Of a DNA stretch of 64,000 nt, positions 47,672 to 59,948 are shown one piece after another; the stretch's first letter is position 1, and the number at the start of each line of letters is the position of its first letter. Under the pieces are notes generated by a model, which was not told the origin of the DNA, did not search any database, and worked only from the letters and a program-made list of their open reading frames with translations. The stretch is from Deuterostichococcus epilithicus. Taxonomy: Eukaryota > Chlorophyta > Trebouxiophyceae > Prasiolales > Stichococcaceae. Location: contig JAVTLE010000011.1 of assembly GCA_033439295.1 (NCBI GenBank), positions 124,082 to 188,081 on the forward strand, in the 5' to 3' direction. The translations under genes and the position numbers were made by a program.

Positions 47672-50600
47672 ATGGTCCACGGAAGCAGTCAGACGCATCC
47701 TGTACTCCCGGCGCTCGGGCGTAACGCTGCCGACCCGGCTCTCCTGCCGCTGGCGGCAGCTGCCCTGTGCGGCATGCCTGCAGCACCCAGCATGCAGCAC
47801 AACTTCAGCCACAACACCAGCCTGGCTAACGCAGCTTGCGTGCCGGGCGATGATAGTGCAAGGCAGCACGTGGCCCGCAATTTCTCAGCAACAGGGCCGC
47901 CAGTTGGTGGCTTGCTCGCCTTCACTGCCTCGCTGCTGTGGGAGGCCGCTCTGTTGCCGGCTGCGCTGTGCCAGCCCAGTGGCAGCGTCTGCGATGGCAC
48001 AGGAGCCAGCAGCGCAGGAGCTGCCGGTGCCGGTGGTGGTGGCGGCGGCGGCGGAGCCCGTCTGACCAATGCCGTGGCGGGGGAGCACCACTTCCCGGAA
48101 GACGCGCCGCAGCTCCCCGCGGGCGCGCTGCGAGATTTGCGTGGCACCCGCCCGATCTCGCGGGCCCTGGCCAGTTACGCCCCCTTCTACGGCGCCGCCG
48201 CTGCCTCCGCCGGCACAGGCGGCGGCGGCTTTGCCGGCGGCACGGATGCCGCTGGAAATGCGGGCGGCGGCGGCGGCGGCGGCGGCATGGTGCGCGGATT
48301 CGTGGACCGCTCGAAAGCGCGCATGCAGGAGCGACGCGCGGCGGCCGCGGGCCGCTGGATCCGCATGCGCCGCCTGCTGAATCGTATCCTGGGCACAAAC
48401 GAGGTTGCCTCGGTGAGTATGGCGCTGTGCAGCATGACCCGTCCAGATGCCAGCAATGAGAGGCCCCTCGTTCTGCTGAGCTGCAGTCTGGCACCCGATG
48501 CGCATGCCAGGCAGCCTCACTTCTGCAGCATCGTGCAATCCGCTTCGAGACAGGCAGCATGTTCCTCCTTGGCAACCATCAGGCATCCGGTGACACCTGG
48601 AACACATCAGACAAGGAGCCGATGCTGATGTGTGGGCAGCAACCTTAAGACATGCTTTGCAGCGCTGGGCGAAGGTGGCTTGATGACGGGATCACTTCAC
48701 TGGCTGCCGCTCCGAGCTGCGCTTCGGAGGCGCTTGCTGCTGCAAGCTTCAGGGCCTTGCTTCCTGCGGAGTGGCGCTGCCCTCTCCACAGGGCCCCACA
48801 CCTCTGGTGTGTACTTTTGAAGTTGGCATCGCTGGACACCCGCAGGGCGGCCTGCTGCTCATGGGCGCGGGGCTGGCGGCGGCGGCGGCGCGAGAGGCCT
48901 GGTACCACCTGTGGGAGTGGGCCAAGCGGCGGCTGCTGGTGCGCTGCCAGCTGGACAGCCGCGATGACGCCTACCGGTGCGTCGATCATCTCTGCGACGG
49001 TGCCTGTCGCTGCGCCCTCTAGCTGTCAAGGGCGCAGCGTGCGGTGCCTCTTGCTTGTCGGCATGTGACACTCACGGCCTGCGCTCCAGGCTGGCGTGCC
49101 GCTCTGCTGCCTGCGGGGGCCGGCAGCTGCCAGGCTCTTGGTGTGCAAACTCCTGAAGCTGTGACCCGCGTCCATTCTCCCGGTGCACACCCCCTCAAAG
49201 TCGTGCAGTCCACGCCCGTAGGACTGCATTCAAAACATCCAAGGTGTTTCCACATCAAACACCCTTAATGCCCGCCTCACCGGCAGCCTGCGACCTGCGC
49301 CCCAGGTGGGTGATGGCCTGGCTGGCGCAGTCGCCCGATTTCGCGGCCTCGAACGACTTCACGGTCAGCACCTCGCTGGCGGCCTTTGGCGCGAGCCAGC
49401 TGGCGCTGGGGCAGCCGGGGGCCGCGGCCGCGGCGGCGGACCCCCTGAGACTGATGTGCCTGCCGGCGCCGGGCCTGCATGCGCTGCGCTTCCGCGGCCG
49501 CCGCGTGTGGATCTCGCGCGAGCGCCAGACGGGTGCGTCCACTGGTGCCGGGGCGATGACTGAGGCGCACATGCGCTGCGGTCCACTGCGTGGCGGCAGG
49601 CGCCGCGTGCAGCATGCGAGAACCCCACCTCCTGTGACCGAGCGATGTCATCCTGCGCCAGCGGTACTGGCTGAGCCCCCGGGGTTCTTCCCCTGCGGTA
49701 TGCACACGGGCTGCAAACACCGTCAGGGCCGCCGTCATTGCGCGGGCGCGTCGCAGCGAGCCAGAGGCTCGCGAGGGGTGGGGAGTTCCTTCTGCCTGGC
49801 CCATCTGTCTGCTGATGCGCCGCTGCTCCTCAACTGACCCGTTCTGGCCTCCCCCCAACCTTAAAAACTCTCAAATAGCCTAAACCCTACTAACGCACAG
49901 GCCTGCCGCCAAACACATCAGGGCAGCAGGAGCACCTCGTGCTGGCATCGCTGGCGGCCCAAACCCTGAATGTAGTAACCCGAACTCTTCAACTCCGTTC
50001 CCGCACGCAGGCCCGCCTAACGACCAACTCGGGCTGCGAGCAGGCGAGCTGGTGTTCAAGTGGCACTATCGCCAGCCTGAACCCTGTAACAGTGTGACCT
50101 CCGCTGACGCGCAGGCCAGCAGCTCGACCACTTCCGGCTGCAGGAGCACCTGGTGTTGGCGACGCTGGCGCCCGCAGGCGGCCGCGCCGCCATCCGGGCC
50201 CTGCTGGAGGAGGCACACGCGCTGTTCCAGCGGCAGCAGTCGGACCGCACCGCCGTCTTCGCCGCCGACCAGGACAGCTACTACTGGGAGCAGGTGGGGT
50301 GGGGGCCTCTCTTTGAGAGTTCCAGCCACGACTTGCACCGGGGGGTGAGGGGGGGATTTCCAGAGGTTGCATGAAACATACAAGGCGACATGTGAAAGTG
50401 CCGGGCGCAAGAGGCTCGGACTTTGCAGTAGCAGCGAGCTGTGCAGCTGGTCGACACAATACGCGCTGGAGCAGGTGCGGGGGTGCAGCATTGGATGACG
50501 AAGCTGTGGCAGCTGCACCCAGGAGACCTGCGTCCTGGAGATGCCTGGCCATGTATCACGGCCCCACAAAAAGCTTGTTGCGGCGATGTGTGTACCCGCA

Positions 50601-53600
50601 GCGATCAAGTGCCAGCCGTCCGCCCCTTTCCCGCCGCTAAGCCGCGCCGGGACAGTGCTCTCCAGGTGGGCGCCCGCCCAATCCGGCCGCTGTCGTCGGT
50701 GGTGCTGCCGGCGGCGCAGGCGGAGGGGCTGCTGGCGGACTGCCGCCAGTTCGAAGCCTCGGAGGCCTGGCGAGTGCCCGTGCCCATGCAGTGCTGTGCA
50801 TTTCGGGCACGGGGCATCCGCTGCCGGGCTGCCGCACATGGCGGAGCATCGGCGCCGAAGCCATGCAGACGCCCCTGTTTGGCTCTCTGGCATGCTGGAT
50901 GATAACAATCTGCACTGTTGTTCTATTGCCGTCTTTATGAGGCAGCTCGCCGACAGATTCAGTGGGTTGGGGAACCACAGCCAGACATGCTCAAAATGCT
51001 ACACCTTGAGGGATGCACAGCCGCCAATGTGGACCCGCCGGCCCAATCGTTCTTTCCGCCTGGTCATGTAGGTACGCCTCGCACGGCATCCCGTATCGCA
51101 GGGGCTTCCTGTTGTTCGGCCCACCCGGATCCGGCAAGACGAGCCTGGTGCGCTCCTGGCGGGTGTCTGGAGCAGCTGTTTGGCTGCTGGGTGGTCCCTT
51201 CCGCAGCAGCACGATGGTCGACGCCGCAGTCGACCCGGGCCCCGATTCGAACATGCAGGCGGCAGACAGTCGAGCCATGTCCTGGCGCCCTCGCACCATT
51301 TGCTCAGCCGGCTCAGCCTCGTGGCGGTGCTTCGCTCCGCAGCGCGTCTGCACCAATCTGCCTCCTTGACGGCATGCTGCGTCTGTGGGAGCAACGCAAG
51401 TGCCCACACGTGCCCCGTCACCCGCCGCCCTGAACCGCGTCAGCACCCGCGACCGTGCCGGCGCAGGTCACCGCGCTGGCGGGGGCGCTGCGGCGGCCGA
51501 TCTACGTCATCAACCTCAGCTCCCCGTCCATGAAGGACGAGGCGCTGCGGGCGCTGCTCAACTCGGCCGCGCCGCGCTCCATACTGCTGCTCGAGGTGGG
51601 CACCCGCGCTGGCTGTTGCCCGCAGCCCCTGTGACCCCTGAAACCCAGCACCGGCGCCGCACACACGCGCCTGGCTCTGTTTCGAAAGAAGGCACGGCTG
51701 CCACCAACGCGCACGTGCCGCCACTGGACGTCCCGAATCGATATGCATCTTGAGCAGCGAATGTGTGAAGGCTGTCTCGACGTATTCTTATCCCAGACAC
51801 AGGGGCAAGGGCTAGAGGGTGTGCAACGTGATATTCCTGCTCATGCTGCGCCTTGGGCTTTGCCTTCCAGTGCTCCCGCTGCGATTTGTCAATGTCTGCT
51901 CCCACTTGTAATTGCTTGTTTTGTCTTGCTCCTGCTACGGAGATTGAAACGTGGGCAAACGCCTTGACCCAACCGAATGCGAGTTGTGCAGGATGTGGAC
52001 GCAGCTTTCGTGGAGAGGAAGGCGGATGAAGCTGCCAAGGGCGTCACGTTCTCGGGTGTGTGCGTCACTCCTGGTTGTTCGAACAGCCCTGCGCGCTCAA
52101 AGCAAACACCTGCGCAGGGCAACTACACCGCAGTGGTCACCAGCCTTCCAGCTGCGCCTGTCCGGCTCCACACCCACCCCTTGTGTGGAGCATAGGCCCT
52201 CAACGCTGGCACCCTGTCTCCCTGCGCTGCTGCGCCGCCCTCCTGGCAGCGCTGCTCCCCTAGCTGAGGAACCCCCGGTGCTGCACCACAGGCCTGCTCA
52301 ACGCGATCGACGGCGTGGCGGCGCAGGAGGGGCGGCTGCTGTTCCTGACCACCAACCACCCGGAGCGGCTGGCGCCGGCGCTCATACGCCCGGGCCGCTG
52401 CGACGTGAAGCTGCGCTTTGCGCACGCCACGCGGCAGCAAGCGCAGGCGTTCTTCGCGTCCTTCTACGGCCAGGTGGGGTCGCCGACCGCGGCTTCGTCT
52501 CAGCGACTTCTTGCCGCTGCTTTGCTGTCGTGCCGTTGACGCCGGGCGGAAAGCCTCCCCGGCATACGTGGAAAGGAATTTAGTCACCCAGGCCCTCGTG
52601 CCTGGTTGCAACTGTGGCTTGTTGAAGACCTCCTGGCCGGCGGCCCTGCCGCTGTCGAAATTCGTTTTGCCAGCCTATTGGTTCCCACGCGCCAGATCGC
52701 CATTACAGAGACCAGAATGGAGTCGCAGCGTGGCCCGTGGCATTGTACACGGAGATGATGCGTCTGTGTTCTGAGCTGCGGTTTGCACTATTGGTGCCAG
52801 GATGTGAGCCTGGCCGATGCCCTGGGGCTGCCGCCGGCCTCTCTGCGAGGCGAGGCCTTCGCAGCGGCGGTGGTGCGGCAAGAGCGCGCCCTTACGGCTG
52901 CGGGCGGCGATGCCAGCGATGCTGCTGAGGCGCTGGCGAAGCAGCTGGCCGTGCAGGCCGTCAGCAGGGCGGAGATGCTCGCAGCTTCCGGCGATGCTTC
53001 GACGGCAGCGGAGCCCAAGGCCATGGCCGCTGGGACTGTAAGCAAGCCGACAGCAGCAGAGTCTGATGTCGCGGCCGCAGCAGCTGGGGCAACGTGGGGC
53101 ATAGGGACGGAGGCAACCAGCACTGCCCGCCCAGCGGACAGCGCCTCTGCCTCGTCGCTGGCCGATGCGGCGGCGACTGCAGTGGCAGCCTCACGGTTGG
53201 CAGCCGCTGCCGCTCGTCGGGCTGCGCATGGTGGCGACGGCGTCGGGGCCGCCATGCTCACGGGCGGTGGCAGAGCTGCCCGCGTAGTCGGGCCTGCCCT
53301 CTGGGCAGCTGCGATGGAGCCAGACGATGCAGTGCGGTATGCCGTCGTGGCGGCGCTCGCAGCGGCTTTTGCCTCCCGGCTGCTGGAGGGTACTGCCAGC
53401 ATCGCGCGCCTGCAGGTGAGTGGAATTCTCGCGCAATGCTGTTCTTGAGGTGCAAACACTCTGTGTCATGCCTCTGCAGCCATGGCACATGTCGCAGCAC
53501 ACCTGCTGGCCACATCAATTTGGTTCCCCGCTCCAGACCACAAGGCTGCCTTGGGTTGCATCAGGGGACTTGAGAAGGTTGCCTTGTCTTTGCTGATCTC

Positions 53601-53905
53601 CTTTTGAGGCGAGGCCATGGACGAGGTGTACGGCAACGGCATGCATTCTTCCTCAGGAGTCTTGCACAGCGTGCGGTGGCTCACGGCAGCGGCGTGCATT
53701 CTTCATCAAGAGTCTTGCACAGCGTGCTGTGGCTCAAGCCGCTGCCTCAGCGGGGGCCCTGCCTGCTGCACAGGGCCACATGATGACGTACAGGCGGGAG
53801 CCTGCGGCGGCAGTCGCGCAGTGCGCGGCGCTGGCAGAGGAGGCAGGCGGCATGGACGGCGGCGGCGAACAGGCTTGGCAGCAAGGCCGCAGCCATGCAA
53901 CTTGA
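47672..53905 (+). CDS. BCS1-like AAA ATPase
   Basis: Exons: 47672-48412, 48846-48976, 49306-49532, 50115-50293, 50666-50769, 51072-51147, 51467-51595, 51992-52055, 52292-52473, 52801-53415, 53774-53905; 2580 nt, 859 aa, all phases agree. BCS1-type proteins are mitochondrial or ER membrane AAA chaperones; yeast Bcs1 inserts the Rieske protein into complex III. Visible: a hydrophobic segment ([15 protein letters not shown]) before the BCS1-N region, the hallmark [20 protein letters not shown] with Walker A GPPGSGKT, Walker B SILLLEDVDAAF (split by an intron), [20 protein letters not shown] as sensor region, and the arginine-finger segment RPGRCDVKL. Unusual features are the long Gly/Ala-rich N-terminal exon and a 250-residue Ala-rich C-terminal extension. 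The donor after exon 5 is GC. The start ATG is tentative; a later Met in exon 1 is possible. Confidence 0.88.
49860..50170 (+). repeat. Three-copy tandem array of intron end plus exon start, BCS1-like gene intron 3
   Basis: The real exon 4 begins at 50115 (after CGCGCAG) and encodes [19 protein letters not shown]. Two decayed copies precede it: from about 49894 (GCAGGAGCACCTCGTGCTGG against GCAGGAGCACCTGGTGTTGG) and from about 50007 (GCAGGCCCGCC, then GAGCTGGTGTT). Each copy is also preceded by related intron sequence (CCTAAACCCTACTAAC, CAAACCCTGAATGTAG, CCTGAACCCTGTAAC). Period is about 105-115 bp. Confidence 0.7.
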
Positions 53906-55057
53906 GACTTGAGGCCGCAGCTACCGGGTACCCATGCTGCCCGACATCACATGCGAATCAACGTGGTCGTTCTATTCAGTGGATCATGGGCTGCCAGACA
54001 AGTCATACATAGTTCCCCCAGCTCATAGGTAGCAGGCAGCAGCCGCCAGGTCAATCAGGTGCTGCACGCCGATGGTCTCCCGCCGCTGGCAGCTTGGTCG
54101 GTAAATAAGTTATCTGAACGAAAGCAGCGAAGCAAGAAGTTGCTGATCGTGACCTGTCTGACAACAGACAACGTCATTCAGACTGAAACCAGGTACGGCA
54201 AGCCGTTGCCGATCACTCCCAACCTCTATGCAACAGGGAGCAACAAACCTTCGCACATATGACCTTTGCATACATACAGCGCATTGCGTGAACCTTGTCA
54301 GCCCATGCTGCGGTAGACCCAGTCACGACCATCAGACCAACAGCCGGAGTCTTCGCCGCAATCACGGTACCGTGTGTGCTTTCTGGTGGCAGAGCCGTCC
54401 ATCGTCCAGCGGACGCTATAATCTTGTGTTGTTTTACAGCGCTCGAACGAAGCGGCGCTGGCCTGCGCGCCCGATCGGCGCGACGACTACGCCGTCGTCG
54501 ACCTACTGCGGCGGAAGTGAGCTGGATCGCCAACGGCCGCCGGTGTACGGCGAGGCTGTGTGGCGCGTGAGACCCGGCGTTCTGAAGCACATTTTCATTC
54601 ATAAGCAGGTCAGAGCCATTTTGTTTGCGTTCACACGCTGCAGGCCCTGAAGCAGCCCTGTCGAGCCCATCACTACTATACAACGCCGGTGCAGGAGTCT
54701 GCGATGGCTTGTGCTGTGCCAGTCCATTGATTACATTGCCATGCGCATCTTGTGGATTGTCTGGGCCGCCAGAGCACGCAGGTCCGCCTGTATGTCATCC
54801 ATGAATCGACGACTTGCAAACATTCGCAGTGATTGTGCAGCTCCTCGTGGCTTGATCCCAAGCTCGCTCAGCGAACGCGTAAGCGGCGAAACCTGTCGAA
54901 ACGTTCATTGGTACAAGTCATGTACATAACGTCGCATCGCACGTGCACGGGCAGCTGAACTCTCTGCGCGATGCTCTGCAGGCTTCGAAGCGAGGCGTAA
55001 TAGTGAGGGCTGACGCTAGTGAGTCCGCATCAGCGACGTCGTCAGCAGGAGGCTTTG
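53906..55057. other. Interval between BCS1-like gene and M43 protease A
   Basis: About 1.15 kb with no supported gene. Frames on both strands are short and overlapping. It holds the 3' flank of the BCS1-like gene and the promoter of the protease gene. Confidence 0.45.
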
Positions 55058-58000
55058 ATGACACAGCCGCTGGCAGCGGCATCGGCATGGTCCATGTTGG
55101 CCCTTGTGGCGGCGCTGCTCAGCCGAGCGGCTCCCACCGTGCACGCCTGCGAGCACCATACGACCTTGAACGCAACAAAAGATGCGGTCACGCAGCCTAG
55201 CAAGTGGTATCAGGCACATGTGCGGGAGCAGTGGCGAGGCATCCTTGTGCACTTCCGCAGCGCCGCTGCTGTGACTGACGACCTGGCAGCTGGCAGCGAC
55301 AAGCCTGCCCTCCATCGGAACCCCACCGAGCCCGTGGGCACGGCCACATCGGCCGACGCTTGGCGGCGGCGGCAATTGCAGGCATGGCAGCGTGGCAAGC
55401 GGGGGCAAATGCAGTCGTCAAGCGGCGGCACGGCGGCCCGCCGGCTTATTGAGCACTGGCGATCCAAGCTGGCTGCAGCACGGAAGCCCTTGAAGCCGGT
55501 GGCAGTGCCAGCCACGATGAAAGCGGGCTCCCCAGCAGCGCCCGTGGTGCGGATGCTTCCAATCATGTACCTCCTGTGCTTCCCCCGACGAGGGAAAGTG
55601 AAAGAGATCGATCAGTGCACACTGGTCCGAATGTGAACGTCGTAACGTTGAGCATGCAGCTGCCGTCGTGCCGACCTAAATCCATCTATGCGGCAAGTCC
55701 TGCAGTCAAGTTGCGCTGGACTGCTTTAGTCCAGACCGGTTCACCACTGCGCTAAACAGCGGATCAGGAGCCGATAGGCTGTATACTGTTTTGCGCAGCC
55801 TGCGGCAGCCGCAGCTCTTCCAGCAGGCGCAGCGCCGCCGCTGCGCCGGGGGTGCGCCTTTGACGATGACCCCCAGGTGTCCGCGGCAGCAACGGCCGTG
55901 CTGTCGCAGCGGGTGGCGCTTCTGGCTTCTTCCCAGTATACTGCCGCCACGAGCACTATCAACACCTATTTTCACATCATCAGCCCTGGTGAGCTATAGT
56001 GCATGGGTAGACACCTTGTTGGAAACGGAGGCGCCTGCCAGACAGCGCCAAGTTTTGGGTGATTTTGGCATTCTGGCATTATAGCCTTCGCAAACTGCCG
56101 TCTGATGCCTTCATGAGTGCAAACAGCCAGGCGATCAACAGCAAACGTGGAATCTGCCAGTGCGCGCTGTCTTGCCGCTGTGCTGACGCTGATGCTGTCT
56201 GCCTGACAATGTGCAGACGGCAAGACTGGCCAGCTGTCGGAGGCCATGGTGGTGGCGCAGCTTGCAGCCATGAATGCCGCATTTGCGCCCTCCACCAACT
56301 TCAAGTTCATGCTGTCCGGCATCAACTACGTCACAAACGCGAGCTGGTGAGGACACACACGTCGCAGATCACTCGCCTCGCGATCAAGTGCCAGTGCCAG
56401 TCTCTTTGTTCGACCCCCAGCAAGCGCGCGCTCCTTTGACAGCGGCAGTGGTCACAGTCTTTCATGTCACCTTGAATGATCGAGCGCACCCAGCTGGTCC
56501 GCTCATGCGCGTTTCATTGCATGAGATAGGAGTTGAGTTGACTGTCAATGCTTCGCAGGTACCCGCTGAACATCTATGGGCAAGAGAAGCAAGACATGCA
56601 GCTGGCAACACGGCAAGGCGGTGCCGCCGACCTCAACGTCTGGGTGGCCCAGCTCAGCAACGGCGGCATTATCGGGTGCGCCCAGATGCAAACCTCCACC
56701 GCACGCTGCCAACCTGCTGCTCCTGTCATTCGTTATGGTCTGGCGTGACGTCGGACATCCCTGCGCGGCTGTCCTAGTGACATCGCTTGTGTGCTACAAC
56801 ACAGAGTGGCCAGCAATCCCTGGGGCGGCGGTGTAGGGTACGTCCCCTTCGACGGCGTCACCGTCGACTCGGGCACGCTGCCGGGCTCGTGGTATACCGG
56901 ATACAATGGGGGACTGAATGCCGTCCACGAGACCGGTGGGTTCACACATCCAAGGACTGTTATGTCCCGTCTGCCGACTGGTTCTGTGAGTTGTTGTCTA
57001 ATTGCACTCCTACCCAGCCAACTGTGCGTTTTAAAACATCTGTTAAACCGAGATGTTTGCTGCAGCTGTGAAAGGCATACCCCGCTGTGAAGAGATGCCC
57101 TGCATCCATGTCAATCGACTTGCAGCCCCAGCTCTGCCCGAAAGTCAAATTTGCACTGCGCAGGCCACTGGCTGGGGCTCAGCCACCCATTCGTTGGCGG
57201 CTGTTCAGCGGTGCGCCCCCTTGTCGTCATGCATGGTAGCATGCTTTGTGCTGTAAACGCCTTGAAAGGCTGTAGAACTTTGCTGCAACACAAACGCTGG
57301 CACCTGTGTCAGCGTCTGTCGTGCCTGTGCTGCTGGCGCGGCCTTGCGGCCTGCGTGTGCGCTGGCATGCTGATGATCCCGCACTGCTGGACAGCCGACT
57401 GCTCGACTTGTGACAACCATTCGCTGACAAGCTCGCACCTCATGAAGCCGTAAGCACGTGAGCCGTTTTTGCAATGTGCAGCCGAACGATGGCGTGACAG
57501 ACACGGCGCAGCAGGCGGGACCAAACTACAATTGCTTCCCGCGCGGCGCTGCGCTGCCCAGCAGCTGCCCGGCAAAACCCTCGTCCGAACCCCAATACGA
57601 CCCGGTCAACAAGTGAGAAAGCCTTCCACCTGACCTGTTGGTACTCATTGTGCTTTGCTGCGGATGCTTGACGCTTTCTTGCAACCCCACCCTTCCGCTG
57701 GTGGCCGCAAGGTGCATGGTTCATGTAAGCCTCCCGCCGCCGGTGACCGCTAGACCAATCCTGACGCCGCACTCCTGCTGTGCTGCAGCTACATGGGATA
57801 CAGTGAGTCCTTTACTCTGACCGCTGCGCGCACAGTTCCCCACTGCCAGCATAGCTGTATCGCCATGACATGCCAGGCTGTCTGATCATTCCATGACTTG
57901 GGTGGCCACATCTATCGCAAATGCATACTACTGCTGGCCGACTCCCGTGTACTACTGTCTGTGCTGCAGCCTACGACGCCTGCATGTGGGAGTTCACAGG

Positions 58001-58890
58001 TGCGTCGAATTTGGTTCAAATTTTTGAGCTACGAGTTGGTCTGCTCGAACCATCTCAAACGACCAGCAGAAGCTCTGCACTGAAAAGCAAATCGTCATGG
58101 TATTTGCGGGCCATGAGCCTGGCACATCGACCCAGCTTTGAGTAAATAAACCCAGTTGTCGGAGGGATGATCTGCCGAGCAGTTTACTTGTGAGTACCAT
58201 GCTGCCCTGCTGACGCCACTCGTTTGTGATACCCCAGCGCTTCAGTCGGCGCGCATGACGGCGGCCTGGCAGGTGTACCGACAGCCTGCTGCCGGCGTTG
58301 CTGTTGCGTATCAGAGTACGCCCGGCATGGTCCCGGTGGCGTCTCCAACGCCTGCGCCGCTCACAGCTGCCCCAGCTGCAGCCCCAATGGCGGTGCCCAC
58401 CGTGGCCCCCACGGCAGCTCCCACAGCCGAGCCGACTTTGGCGCCCACAGCAGCCCCTGCAACGGCCGTCCCTACAACGCAGCCGACAGCATCGAGGACA
58501 ATGGAGCCTGTGACAGCTGAGTCCACTGGACAGCCAGCAGCGCCCACAGCGCATGCGAACCTGCCCACGGTACCGACGACAGAGGTTACAGCCCCTGACA
58601 CCCCAGCGCCGGTTTTGCAAGGCGGCATTGCAATCGAAGCGCCAACTGCTGCGCCCACGGCACCAGCTGCCGGCACGCACCCGGCGGTCAGCAAGGGCCC
58701 CACCAGGCAACCGGCCAGGCGGCCAGCGAGGCGACCAACGAGACGGCCCACCAGGCGGCCAACGAGGAGACGCCCAACAAAGAGGCCACCCACAAAACGG
58801 CGGCCAACTAGATGGCGGCCAATGCGGCAGCGGCCGACACTTCGGCAATCGACCGGGCGACGCATGATGGGTGGCCTGCGCAGCAGATAG
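55058..58890 (+). CDS. Secreted M43 (pappalysin-type) zinc metalloprotease, copy A
   Basis: Exons: 55058-55546, 55799-55988, 56217-56346, 56559-56675, 56805-56935, 57164-57210, 57482-57612, 57789-57802 (14-nt microexon), 57970-57999, 58238-58890; 1932 nt, 643 aa, phases closing. A signal peptide (MTQPLAAASAWSMLALVAAL...) is followed by a basic pro-region. The catalytic part begins INTYFHIISP and continues with FMLSGINYVTNASWYPLNIY, ADLNVWVAQLSNGGIIG and SNPWGGGVGYVPFDGVTVDS. The zinc motif HETGHWLGLSHPF fits HExxHxxGxxH, and the Met-turn is NYMGYTYDACMWEF. These are M43 features, known to cleave extracellular proteins. The last exon encodes an Ala/Pro/Thr linker and a basic tail of ARRPTRRPTRRP-type repeats ending GGLRSR. 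Probable role: extracellular or wall proteolysis (inference). Tail-to-tail with copy B. Confidence 0.9.
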
Positions 58891-59948
58891 CTGGGTCAGC
58901 CCACAGCCATAGCAACCAACAAGTCTACCTCATTGCGCAGCCGCCGACCTGGCACTTCGTGACGATGGTTGTGACGCGCCTTGCACTGCATGGCATGTTT
59001 TAACAGCAGCGCACACGGTTTTACTTCACAAAGAGATTTCATGTGGATCGAGAAACTGGCATGGTTCTTGCTCGTTCACGTGACCCTCACCTGTTGAAGT
59101 GCAGCATCGCAGGTTGAAATGTATACTGGAGCAGGCCAACGGCACTGCCTAGGAGTTGGTTTTGGTGCTACACCACCCCGCCCCCCATGAGATTGATATT
59201 GAAATTGAAACAACTATTTGTAGTGTGGCTGCCGACAATAGATCGTCCGCCTGAAATTGGGGCTGGCTTTAATTTGGCTGGCCATGCGGGTGGGAGACAC
59301 GCGCGAGCTGCATGAACATGCAGAGGTGGGCATTGGGGATTGTGGCGGTAGCCCGGTAGGCGCCATACCGGAGAACAGAAAAGAGGGGGGGAGGGGGGGA
59401 GGAGCTATAGGATGGTCATTCGGTCTCCGAAAAATCAACAATCTAAGGTATTATGCCGTCCGTCGACATGTGGATATACTGACAGTGTCCTCGACCAATG
59501 AATTCTGCAGGCGGGCACAGCGGCATGCAGCAGATAATGAAACGGCGTGTGAACCAAAACGAAAACGTAGCACCACTTAGCTAGGTAAACTGATACCTGC
59601 AATCTGTCCGAGATGCCTGCTGCTACTCGGGTGCTGCGCTGACTGAAATGAAAAGTCTGACTCTGGAAGCTGACGTTTGCTTGCAGATACAAGGGTTCTA
59701 TGTTGCGGTGTGATGACGACGGCAGGGGAGGCACTGCCCAGTAGCTCCGCAAAGATGCAATGCAGCGATATGCTGGCTGCCTCAGCAGCGCTTCCAAAAA
59801 TCGTTTCGCGAGATCTGCCCACGCTGCCTACCTTGAAATCATCGATGTGCCTCTTTTGCTGCCGCAATGTAGCTCCTCCTGTCCATCAGGGCGGTGAATC
59901 GACCGCCCCGCAGCTGCCTGTCTGACCACTAGTCCGCTAACCACGGCT
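58891..59948. other. Convergent intergenic region between the two M43 proteases
   Basis: 1058 bp between the stop codons of the converging paralogues. No coding frame or RNA recognised. A purine-rich G-run (GGGGGGGAGGGGGGGAGG) lies at about 59385-59402, which could form a G-quadruplex. The region is otherwise less GC-rich than its surroundings. Confidence 0.5.

Noticed and set aside
59385-59402. G-run as a terminator or quadruplex control element
   Set aside because: Only a single purine run between convergent genes; no evidence for function, so noted but not called.
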